Shown here piece after piece: positions 8,360-15,606 of a stretch of 38,247 nt of DNA (within the stretch, counting starts at the first letter, position 1; every line of letters begins with the position of its first letter). This stretch comes from CAZKSN01 sp964555585 (lineage in GTDB: Bacteria; Bacillota_I; Bacilli_A; RF39; UBA660). The notes beneath the pieces were generated by a model. It saw only the letters and a list, made by a program, of their open reading frames with translations. It did not search any database and was not told the DNA's origin. The stretch covers positions 1-38,247 of the forward strand of contig CAZKSN010000009.1 in assembly GCA_964555585.1 (NCBI GenBank). The letters run 5' to 3'. The translations under genes were made by a program, and so were the position numbers.

Positions 8360-9361
8360 ATGATTAAAATAGCTATTAATGGATTTGGAAGAATAGGTAG
8401 AACTGCCTTAAGACTTATAAATAAGGAAAGTGATATGGAAGTAGTTGCAATTAATGATTTAACTGATGCACATCAACTTGCTTATTTGTATAAATATGAT
8501 TCTGTTCATGGAAGACCAAATGAAGATGTAAGTGATGATGGGACTAATATAATTGTTGGAAATAAATCAATAAAAGTATATAGTGAAATGGATCCAAACA
8601 ATCTTCCATGGGATGAATTAGGAATAGATGTTGTATTAGAATGTACTGGAGTATTTACTTCTTCTGAAAAATGTATGTCACATATAAATGCAGGTGCTAA
8701 GAAAGTAATTATATCTGCTCCTGCAAAAGATGATACAAAGACAGTAGTATTTAATGTAAATCATAATATATTAAATTCTGAAGATAAAATTATTTCATGT
8801 GCAAGCTGTACTACAAATTGTCTTGCTCCAGTAATTGGTTTATTAAATAAAAATTTTGGAGTAAAAAAAGGATATATGCTTACTGTTCATGCGATGACAA
8901 ATGATCAAGAAACTTTAGATATTCCTCATAAAAAAGGAATTGAAAGTAGAAGGGGAAGAGCTGCTTCATTAAATATAATTCCTACTTCTTCAGGAGCTGC
9001 TTCTCAAATTGGAAAGATAATTCCTGAATTAAATGGTTTATTAGATGGAAATGCATACAGAGTACCTGTTGGTGATGGTTCTTTATTAGATGTAAGTATT
9101 TCACTTAATACAAGAGTTACTAAAGAAATGATAAATAATATGTATAAAAGCAATCAAAATGAAACAATAAAATATACTGAAGTACCAATTGTAAGCTCTG
9201 ATATAATTGGAGATACTACAGGAGCTTTGGTTGATGGTTTATTAACTAATGTTATTGATACTGAAGAAGATCAATTAGTAAAAGTAGTAGCTTGGTATGA
9301 TAATGAAGTAGGTTATACAGCTCAGATGATAAGAGTTGTAAGGTATTTATCAAATATTTAA
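8360..9361 (+). CDS. gap: glyceraldehyde-3-phosphate dehydrogenase, type I
   Basis: 333 residues, normal length. NAD-binding INGFGRIGR (6-14); Asp33 in INDLTD marks NAD rather than NADP preference; catalytic Cys150 in SCASCTTNCLAP; C-terminal WYDNEVGY. It converts glyceraldehyde-3-phosphate to 1,3-bisphosphoglycerate in glycolysis. AGGAGG precedes the start. pgk, its pathway partner, is 2.5 kb downstream, separated by three genes not known to act in glycolysis. A 9-bp inverted repeat (9351-9359 / 9372-9380) spans its stop codon. Confidence 0.97.
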   Translation: MIKIAINGFGRIGRTALRLINKESDMEVVAINDLTDAHQLAYLYKYDSVHGRPNEDVSDDGTNIIVGNKSIKVYSEMDPNNLPWDELGIDVVLECTGVFTSSEKCMSHINAGAKKVIISAPAKDDTKTVVFNVNHNILNSEDKIISCASCTTNCLAPVIGLLNKNFGVKKGYMLTVHAMTNDQETLDIPHKKGIESRRGRAASLNIIPTSSGAASQIGKIIPELNGLLDGNAYRVPVGDGSLLDVSISLNTRVTKEMINNMYKSNQNETIKYTEVPIVSSDIIGDTTGALVDGLLTNVIDTEEDQLVKVVAWYDNEVGYTAQMIRVVRYLSNI

Positions 9362-9368
9362 AAAAAAT

Positions 9369-9397
9369 TTGAAATATTTGGTAATTTATGTTAATAT
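9369..9397 (+). promoter_or_regulatory. sigma-A-type promoter for the DUF1292 gene
   Basis: TTGAAA (9369-9374), 17-base spacer, TAATAT (9392-9397), about 28 bases before the start at 9425. Its -35 overlaps the right arm of the inverted repeat 9351-9380 (CAAATATTT / AAATATTTG), which could act as an operator; that is speculation. Confidence 0.6.
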
Positions 9398-9424
9398 GTA
9401 AAATAGAAAGAGGTGCTTTAATAA

Positions 9425-9697
9425 ATGAATAAAGGTGAAACAATAATAGTTAATGATGCTCAAGGTAATAAATTAGAATGTAGAATCATTTGTTCTTTTC
9501 AAAATGAATTAAATAATAAAAATTATATTATTTATAATTCTATAGCAGATGAAAATAATGAAAAAGTTACTTTATATTCTGCAATTTTAAAAGAAGGAGA
9601 AAATGGTCCGACATTGTCTATGCTTGAAACTGAAGAAGATCGTAGAATTGTTGATGAAGTTATTTCAAAATTAGAAAATGAAGTTGGAAATCTCTAG
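9425..9697 (+). CDS. DUF1292 family protein
   Basis: 90 residues, small, soluble and acidic, similar to the YrzB/DUF1292 family: an N-terminal TIIVNDAQGNKLECRII-like strand pattern, a central F..ELNNKNYIIYNS segment, and a C-terminal acidic LETEEDRRIVDEVISKLE. The family is widespread in Firmicutes but its function is unknown. An AGAGGTG ribosome site lies nine bases upstream. In other Firmicutes DUF1292 genes sit beside yrrK/yrzL or alaS; a place inside a glycolytic cluster is unusual. It is followed 21 bases later by the coiled-coil gene, probably in the same transcript. Confidence 0.75.
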   Translation: MNKGETIIVNDAQGNKLECRIICSFQNELNNKNYIIYNSIADENNEKVTLYSAILKEGENGPTLSMLETEEDRRIVDEVISKLENEVGNL

Positions 9698-9718
9698 TAG
9701 AGAATAGGGAGTGATTAT

Positions 9719-11001
9719 ATGAATAAACCATTCGGAACTGTAATTGGGGAAAAAGCCCAAGCACTTTATAATGCTATAAAAAGTTTACCTGAAGCTATTG
9801 TTAAAAATGCTATTGAAAGTACAAAAAACAAGCAAAAAAAATTAGCAGAAATGATAGTAGAAATAAATAGTAAGAAGGAAGTAAATATTCAAGATATTCA
9901 AAGAACTGAACAAGCAGTTAAAGATTCTTTAAGTGATTACAGAAATCTTGAAAAAAGCTCTGAATTATCTAAAGAAGAAGCTCATGAAACATTAACTAGA
10001 AATTTATCAGCATTAGATGAAGAGAAAAGACTTAGAGAAGAAGCAAAAAAATTAGAAGAGCGTAATAAAAGACTTACAGAAACATTGACTAGACAAGAAG
10101 CTTCAAAAACATCTTTAGAAAATGCAGGAACAAATATTAAAGCTGGAGTATCTTCGTATATAAATTTTCGTACTTCAAAAGTTAAAGCTATGTTATCGGG
10201 TAAATCTGTTTCAATAGCTGATAGAAATTCTGATATTTATGCAAATATGAAAAAAACAGTTTCTATATCTACTTTATGGAAGATGGTTAGAATAAGTCAA
10301 GAATTAGATGAATATAGAGAAAATACAACTGATTTAAATTATCTTCATGCAAAAACTGATAATTATGAAAATGAAAAAACTGGTTTAGAAGAAACAAAAA
10401 CAGGTCAAACTAGTGAATTGAATGAATTAGAAAGTGCTCAGCAAGAAATACAAAGTCAAATTCAATCTAAAGAAGAAGAACTTTCTGAAATTCAAAAAAG
10501 ATATCAATCAACTGCAAAAGATGAAGATTTTGGAATGTTTTCAGATTGTTATAANNNNNNNNNNCAAAAGAATCAATATCAGCAATTAAAGGTAGTATGA
10601 GAGAAATGAGAACTGCAGATGATTATAGTCAACTTAATCCTAATTCTCATATAAAACCAACTTCTTTTGATTTAGATAGTTTACGTAGAAGTGCAATAGA
10701 CACTTCAAAATCAATTGATGCTTTAACTGAACAAGTAAATGCTTCTTTTAATGAAATTAATGGTATGAGAAATAAACTTGAAATAACAGATGATAAATTA
10801 GATGAAGTAAATGCAGCTTTAGCGTCAATCTTAAGTGGCATAAATTCTTTAAAAGAATCAATGGCAAAACAAGAAGAAAGAATTTTAAAAACTGTAAGTA
10901 CAGTATTTAAAGATATTAATATAACTGATAAAAATCAATTTGGAGAGATTAGACCTAATATAGATAGTACATTAGAAGATACTCCATTTAATATAAGATA
11001 A
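9719..11001 (+). CDS. unrecognised soluble coiled-coil protein, interrupted by an assembly gap
   Basis: No family recognised. The left part (9719 to the Ns) gives 278 residues, mostly Glu/Lys/Gln-rich coiled coil (about 75-135 and 205-270), with a middle basic segment containing a SGKS sequence (about 160-163) that is not in P-loop context. The right part, open from 10567 to the TAA at 11001, gives 144 more residues of coiled coil. Both parts are acidic, Ser/Asn-rich, lack membrane helices and have the same composition, so I read them as one gene of at least about 423 residues. The ATG at 10597 has no convincing ribosome site and lies within the continuing frame. GGGAGTGA supports the start at 9719. 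Function unknown; a filament- or scaffold-like role is only a guess. Confidence 0.6.
10555..10564. other. assembly gap (10 N)
   Basis: Ten undefined bases, probably a scaffolding placeholder of unknown true length. For the flanking frames to join, the real gap must be of length 2 modulo 3. Confidence 0.98.
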
Positions 11002-11003
11002 AT

Positions 11004-11030
11004 AAAAGTAATCTGAAAAGATTACTTTTT
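11004..11030 (+). terminator. intrinsic terminator after the coiled-coil gene
   Basis: Perfect 11-bp stem AAAAGTAATCT (11004-11014) / AGATTACTTTT (11019-11029) with a GAAA tetraloop; the final stem strand supplies the T run. Confidence 0.85.
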
Positions 11031-11039
11031 ACTTAGTCA

Positions 11040-11068
11040 TTGACAATTAAAAAAACTCAAAATATAAT
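11040..11068 (+). promoter_or_regulatory. full-consensus sigma-A promoter
   Basis: TTGACA (11040-11045), exactly 17 bases, TATAAT (11063-11068). Both hexamers are perfect. It drives the small membrane coiled-coil gene at 11093 and starts 10 bases after the preceding terminator. Confidence 0.85.
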
Positions 11069-11092
11069 ATAATTCATTTGGAGGGGGAAGTT

Positions 11093-11776
11093 ATGAATAA
11101 AATTGAAGAATTAGAAAAAAAAGTATTAGATAAGCAAAAAAAATTAGAAATGTTACAAATTAAAAATAGTAATTTATTAAATGTATATAGTGATAGCAAA
11201 GAGAGATTAGATAAAAATTCTTCTGAAATAGAAGAATTAAATAAAACTTACAAAGAATTAATTGAAATATATAATAATATAGAATATTGTAAAAGTAATA
11301 AAAAATCTTTTAATACGGCTTCAATTATACTTTCTTCATTCTTATCTTTATTTTTTGTATTAGGATTAATTTTTCCATATATTGGTATTGGAATTTCAAT
11401 TATTTCTATAATTTTTGGAATTTCAGGTAATTTATTATTTGTTGTCTTAAAACGCAACTATGATAAAGTATTAAAAGAATTGTTAGAAAATAATCCAAAT
11501 ATAAATGAAAAAATAAGTGAAAATCTTAATAATTTAAAAGAATTATTAAATACTAATCAATTAGAATTAAAACAACATAAAAATATAGAAATTGAATTAG
11601 ATAATTTAAATTTGGATATAGAAAAATTAAGTTATTCTTTGGAAGAATTAGTATCTTTATTAAATAAAATTAAAACTGCTATTTTACATAAGACATCTGA
11701 AATGCCAGAATTTCAAAGTTTATTAAATGATATTTATTTATTAGAAGTAGGAGATAGTAGAAAATTAGAAATATAA
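11093..11776 (+). CDS. unrecognised membrane-anchored coiled-coil protein
   Basis: 227 residues, no family recognised. N-terminal coiled coil (about 1-65), two adjacent hydrophobic helices (about 72-92 and 95-112) with only a short turn between them, then a second coiled coil (about 120-215). The likely topology is a membrane hairpin with both coiled coils on the cytoplasmic side. The start is the ATG at 11093, preceded by a strong GGAGGGGG; the upstream TTG at 11078 is not credible. It has its own perfect promoter and its own terminator, so it is monocistronic and probably well expressed. Function unknown; its neighbour at 9719 is also a coiled-coil protein, so a shared structure is possible. 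Confidence 0.7.
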   Translation: MNKIEELEKKVLDKQKKLEMLQIKNSNLLNVYSDSKERLDKNSSEIEELNKTYKELIEIYNNIEYCKSNKKSFNTASIILSSFLSLFFVLGLIFPYIGIGISIISIIFGISGNLLFVVLKRNYDKVLKELLENNPNINEKISENLNNLKELLNTNQLELKQHKNIEIELDNLNLDIEKLSYSLEELVSLLNKIKTAILHKTSEMPEFQSLLNDIYLLEVGDSRKLEI

Positions 11777-11783
11777 TGTAAAT

Positions 11784-11806
11784 AAGCAACTGTAGAGTTG
11801 CTTTTT
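11784..11806 (+). terminator. intrinsic terminator
   Basis: Stem AAGCAACT (11784-11791) / AGTTGCTT (11796-11803), loop GTAG, T tract to 11806. Confidence 0.85.
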
Positions 11807-11808
11807 AA

Positions 11809-11836
11809 TTGAATTTTATATATTATATATTATAAT
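11809..11836 (+). promoter_or_regulatory. promoter for pgk
   Basis: TTGAAT (11809-11814), 16-base spacer, TATAAT (11831-11836), 18 bases before the pgk start. It follows a terminator directly, so pgk must start its own transcript here. Confidence 0.65.
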
Positions 11837-11854
11837 TAAATCTATGGAGGAAAA

Positions 11855-12991
11855 ATGAAAATATTAAAAGATTTTGAATTTAAAGGTAAAAAAGTTATTG
11901 TTAGGGTAGATTTTAACGTTCCTATACAAAATGGAATAATAGATGATGATAATAGAATTAAAGAAAGTTTACAAACTATAAGATATTTAATAGAAAAAGG
12001 TGCTAAGATTATTCTTTTATCTCATTTAGGAAAGATTAAAACTGAGGAAGATAAAATTAAAAACACATTAGCTCCAGTAGCAGTACGTTTATCAGAATTA
12101 TTAGATAAAGAAGTTAAGTTTGTTCCTAATACAAGAGGAAATGAAGTTGAAAATGCAATTAATAGTTTAAATGAAGGAGAAATAGTATTGCTTGAAAATA
12201 CTAGATATGAGGATATCCCAAATAATTTAGAAAGTGGATGTGATGAAGAATTATCAAAATATTGGGCTTCTTTAGGAGATTTATTTGTGCTTGATGCATT
12301 TGGAAGTGCTCATAGAAATCATGCTTCAACATATGGAATACCTTCTCATATTCCTGGTTGTGCTGGATTTTTAATTGAAAAAGAATTAAAAATATTAGAT
12401 GAAATAATAAAAAGTAGAAAAGATGTAATAATGGGTGGAGCAAAAGTAAGTGATAAATTAGCAGTAATTTCTAATTTAATAGAAAGTTCTGACCATATAC
12501 TAGTAAGTGGACTTATGTCTTATACTTTTTTAAAAGCTAAAGGATATAATACTGGTGTATGTTTAGTTGACTATTCAAAAATAGATTATGCTAAAGAATT
12601 GATGGAAAAATATCCTGAAAAGATCATTCTTCCAATAGATGTAATTACAAAAAATGGAATTAAAAAGATAACTGAATTAGATGATGATGAAGAAGGGTTT
12701 GATGCAGGTCCTGAAACAATTAAATTATTTGAAAGTATAATAATAAAAAGTTCACTTGTAATTTGGAATGGGCCTCTTGGTAGATTTGAAGATGAAAGAT
12801 ATGCTGTTGGAACTAATGAAATTTTAAAATTTTTAAATGATAATAATATTAAAACGGTAATTGGTGGAGGAGACACTGGAAGTGCTGCTAATAAGTTTGG
12901 ATATAATTTTTATCATGTATCTACAGGTGGAGGAGCAACTCTTAAATATTTAGAAGGTAAAAAGTTTAAAACTCTTGAAATACTTGATTAA
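11855..12991 (+). CDS. pgk: phosphoglycerate kinase
   Basis: 378 residues, slightly short of the usual 390-400. Substrate-binding RVDFNVP (17-23), LSHLGK (55-60), MGGAKVSDK (193-201), NGPLGRFE (305-312), nucleotide-binding GGGDT (337-341) and the late glycine cluster TGGGA (357-361) are all present. It transfers phosphate from 1,3-bisphosphoglycerate to ADP. GGAGG lies five to six bases before the ATG. No tpiA follows, as it often does in Firmicutes; spo0A comes next instead. Confidence 0.97.
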   Translation: MKILKDFEFKGKKVIVRVDFNVPIQNGIIDDDNRIKESLQTIRYLIEKGAKIILLSHLGKIKTEEDKIKNTLAPVAVRLSELLDKEVKFVPNTRGNEVENAINSLNEGEIVLLENTRYEDIPNNLESGCDEELSKYWASLGDLFVLDAFGSAHRNHASTYGIPSHIPGCAGFLIEKELKILDEIIKSRKDVIMGGAKVSDKLAVISNLIESSDHILVSGLMSYTFLKAKGYNTGVCLVDYSKIDYAKELMEKYPEKIILPIDVITKNGIKKITELDDDEEGFDAGPETIKLFESIIIKSSLVIWNGPLGRFEDERYAVGTNEILKFLNDNNIKTVIGGGDTGSAANKFGYNFYHVSTGGGATLKYLEGKKFKTLEILD

Positions 12992-12999
12992 AAAAAGTA

Positions 13000-13006
13000 T
13001 TCGACA
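13000..13006 (-). promoter_or_regulatory. candidate Spo0A box (0A box)
   Basis: TTCGACA on the plus strand, the exact reverse complement of the Spo0A-binding consensus TGTCGAA. A second, weaker copy (TAAGACA, 5 of 7 matching) is at 13030-13036 in the same orientation, exactly 30 bp away, about three helical turns. Both lie between pgk and spo0A, so autoregulation by Spo0A is a reasonable inference. Confidence 0.5.
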
Positions 13007-13059
13007 ATTTAGTATAAAAATTAACAATTTAAGACAAATGATTACATTTCATACTCTAG

Positions 13060-13089
13060 ATAATTATAGTATAAGTATACTATAATTAT
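13060..13089. repeat. 14-bp-arm perfect palindrome before spo0A
   Basis: ATAATTATAGTATA (13060-13073) and its exact reverse complement (13076-13089), separated by two bases. It includes a TATAAT (13081-13086) that could be the spo0A -10 box. It may be an operator, or an AT-only terminator hairpin for pgk (four T follow at 13089-13093, weak). Confidence 0.85.
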
Positions 13090-13113
13090 TTTATTAATAA
13101 GAAAGGATAATAA

Positions 13114-13875
13114 ATGAAAATTAAAGTTCTAGTAGTAGATGATAATAAGGGTATGGTTGATATGATTAAGGAATATTTTAGTAATCATAAGGAAATTGAA
13201 ATTATTAAAGAAGCTTATGATGGAGAGGAAGCTTTAGAAATTATTTCTCAAAACAAAGATGAATATGATTTAATATTATTAGATCTAATTATGCCAAAAA
13301 AAGATGGAATCTATGTATTAGAAAAACTTAAAAATGATAATATATATAAAAATATAATTGTTATTACTTCTTATAATGAACAAGAAACTATAAGAAATGT
13401 AAGTGAATATGGTGTAAAATATTTTATTTTAAAGCCATTTGATTTAGTAGAGCTAGAAAAAAAGATTTTGGAAGTATCAAATAATAAATCTAAAGGCTCA
13501 ATATTTAATTTACATGGAAATAAAATACAAATTTCTATTACAAAAATCCTTCATGAGCTTGGAATACCTTCTCATATTAAAGGTTATCAATATATAAGAG
13601 AATCAATATCATTAGTGTATGAAAATCCTTCATTAATAGGAGGTATAACAAAAGAATTATATCCTGAAATAGCAAAAAGATTTGATACATCTATGTCTAG
13701 AGTAGAAAGAGCTATTAGACATGCAATAGAAGTAAGTTGGAATAGAGGAGATTGGGACTTAATGGAAGAAATATTTGGTCATAGTGTTGATATTGATAAA
13801 GCAAAACCAACTAATTCTGAATTTATTGTAACTATAGCTGATAAATTAAGATTAGAAATGCTAAAAGTGCATTAA
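13114..13875 (+). CDS. spo0A: sporulation master response regulator Spo0A
   Basis: 253 residues. The N-terminal receiver domain (1-125) has the acidic pair Asp9/Asp10, phosphoacceptor Asp57 in LLDLIMP, Ser/Thr83-84 and Lys105. The C-terminal Spo0A effector domain (about 142-250) has the recognisable ITKILHELGIPSHIKGY start and the recognition region SRVERAIRHAIEVSW; this domain is specific to Spo0A. Phosphorylated Spo0A switches transcription toward endospore formation. The start is supported by AAAGGA nine bases upstream. It stands alone: the usual neighbours spoIVB, recN and argR are missing and it lies between pgk and gpmI. Candidate 0A boxes and a palindrome precede it. It shows descent from a spore former; whether the organism still sporulates cannot be told here. 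Confidence 0.96.
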   Translation: MKIKVLVVDDNKGMVDMIKEYFSNHKEIEIIKEAYDGEEALEIISQNKDEYDLILLDLIMPKKDGIYVLEKLKNDNIYKNIIVITSYNEQETIRNVSEYGVKYFILKPFDLVELEKKILEVSNNKSKGSIFNLHGNKIQISITKILHELGIPSHIKGYQYIRESISLVYENPSLIGGITKELYPEIAKRFDTSMSRVERAIRHAIEVSWNRGDWDLMEEIFGHSVDIDKAKPTNSEFIVTIADKLRLEMLKVH

Positions 13876-14093
13876 AAAAATTATAAATGCTTATAAGTAA
13901 TGCAATATCCTTTAGTTATAGATTCATATACAGAAGATACTTAATTATAACTGACTTATAATCTATATTTGCTGAATTATCTTCATGGGAAATATCAATG
14001 ATACTGAAAATAAATAGTGGAGCTTATCCAACTTTTAAATAGTTTTTATTTTAATTTTGAAAAAAATATGATAGAATATATCATAGGTGACTT
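13876..14093 (+). other. 218-base intergenic region, spo0A to gpmI
   Basis: No ORF of note and no tRNA. A weak hairpin AGTGGA (14016-14021) / TCCAACT (14027-14033, one bulge) precedes T-rich sequence and could end the spo0A transcript. Short complementary pairs (TATAGATT with AATCTATA; GAAGATA with TATCTTC) are present in an interleaved order. No riboswitch class is recognised. Confidence 0.5.
14069..14077 (+). promoter_or_regulatory. possible extended -10 promoter for gpmI
   Basis: TGATAGAAT: TGn extension plus TAGAAT, 16 bases before the gpmI start. The region at -35 is T/A-rich without a clear box. Confidence 0.45.
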
Positions 14094-15599
14094 ATGAAAA
14101 AAATAGTTTTATTGATACTCGATGGGTTTGGATTAAGAGAAGAAGAAAAAGGAAATGCTGTCAAACTTGCTAATAAACCTATATTAGATAAATTAATGGT
14201 AGATTTTCCTTGGACAAAAATAGATGCAAGTGGTGAAGCAGTTGGATTGCCAAAAGATCAAATTGGTAATAGTGAAGTAGGACATTTAACAATAGGTAGT
14301 GGTAGAAAAACACTTCAATCATTAACTTTAATAAATGAAAAAATTAAGAATAAAGAATTTTTTGAAAATCAAGTTTTGCTTGATGCTATTAATCATGTTA
14401 ATGAAAATAATAGTACTCTTCATTTAATTGGTTTATTATCTGATGGAGGAGTTCATTCAAGCATAAATCATTTTTATGCTGTCATTGCTTTAGCAAGAGT
14501 AAAAAAAGTTAAAAATATATGTTTTCATATAATAACTGATGGAAGAGATACTCTTCCAAAAAGTGCAAAGAAATATATTGATGACTTTATAGGAAAAATT
14601 CAAAAATTAAATATTGGTGTTATTTCCACTATATCAGGAAGATATTATTCTATGGATAGAGATAATAGATGGGAAAGAACAAGAAAAGCTTACAATGCAA
14701 TGGTTTATGGAATAGGAAATGAATTTATTAATTATAGTAATTGTATAGATGCTCATTATAAAAATGGAATATCAGATGAATTTATTAATCCAAGTATAAT
14801 AAAAAAAGAAACATATATAAAAAATAATGATAGTGTAATGTTTATTAATTTTAGACCTGAAAGAATGAAGCAACTTATAGATGCTTTTACTGAAGAAAAT
14901 TTTAAAGAATTTAAAACTGCTCAATTAAAAAATATTAATTTTTCTTCAATATATAAAATACATAAAAACGTACCTTATGCTTTTGAAACGGAAGAAATTA
15001 AAAATACTTTTGGGGAATATCTTGTTAGTTTAGATTATAAACAGGCAAGAATAGCTGAAACAGAAAAATATAGACATGTTACATATTTCTTTGATGGTGA
15101 AAAAGATATTGTTAGTCCAAATTATTATAAAAAATTAGTACCTAGTCCTCAAGTTGCAACATATGATTTAAAACCTGAAATGAGTGTTGGAGTTGTAACT
15201 GAAGAAGCGATTAAAGCACTTGAAGATGATTATGATTTTATATTAGTAAATTTTGCAAACCCTGATATGATTGGACATACTGGAAATTTACAAGCAGCTA
15301 TAGATGCAATTGAAATATGTGATTTTTGTGTAGGAAAGATATATGAAAAAACTAAAGAACATTTTTATGAATTAGTTATTACAGCTGATCATGGAAATGC
15401 TGAATATATGTTAGATAATGAAGGAAATATTTTAACTAATCATACTACAAGTCAAGTTCCATTTATAATTTGTAACAATAAATATAAATTAAAAAATGAA
15501 GGAAGTCTTAAAGATGTAGTACCTACGCTTATCGATATGTATGAAATAAAAAAACCAAAAGAAATGAATGGAGAATCATTAATAATAAAGGAAGAATAG
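14094..15599 (+). CDS. gpmI: 2,3-bisphosphoglycerate-independent phosphoglycerate mutase
   Basis: 501 residues, normal for iPGM. The alkaline-phosphatase-like domain has Asp10 in LLILDGFG, catalytic Ser60 in GNSEVGHLTIG, and late metal-binding HTGN and TADHGNAEYM segments; the inserted phosphotransferase domain includes TDGRDT. It interconverts 3- and 2-phosphoglycerate with two Mn ions. AGGTGA precedes the ATG. Seven bases separate its stop from the CNNM gene, which it probably shares a transcript with. eno and tpiA are not in the window. Confidence 0.97.
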   Translation: MKKIVLLILDGFGLREEEKGNAVKLANKPILDKLMVDFPWTKIDASGEAVGLPKDQIGNSEVGHLTIGSGRKTLQSLTLINEKIKNKEFFENQVLLDAINHVNENNSTLHLIGLLSDGGVHSSINHFYAVIALARVKKVKNICFHIITDGRDTLPKSAKKYIDDFIGKIQKLNIGVISTISGRYYSMDRDNRWERTRKAYNAMVYGIGNEFINYSNCIDAHYKNGISDEFINPSIIKKETYIKNNDSVMFINFRPERMKQLIDAFTEENFKEFKTAQLKNINFSSIYKIHKNVPYAFETEEIKNTFGEYLVSLDYKQARIAETEKYRHVTYFFDGEKDIVSPNYYKKLVPSPQVATYDLKPEMSVGVVTEEAIKALEDDYDFILVNFANPDMIGHTGNLQAAIDAIEICDFCVGKIYEKTKEHFYELVITADHGNAEYMLDNEGNILTNHTTSQVPFIICNNKYKLKNEGSLKDVVPTLIDMYEIKKPKEMNGESLIIKEE

Positions 15600-15606
15600 A
15601 TTTATT

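Noticed and set aside
9719..10600. SGKS sequence in the coiled-coil protein as a P-loop
   Set aside because: The surrounding residues do not give GxxxxGK[ST] with a preceding hydrophobic strand, and no Walker B is visible.
11078..11092. TTG at 11078 as start of the membrane coiled-coil gene
   Set aside because: It would translate through the GGAGGGGG ribosome site; the ATG at 11093 has ideal spacing.
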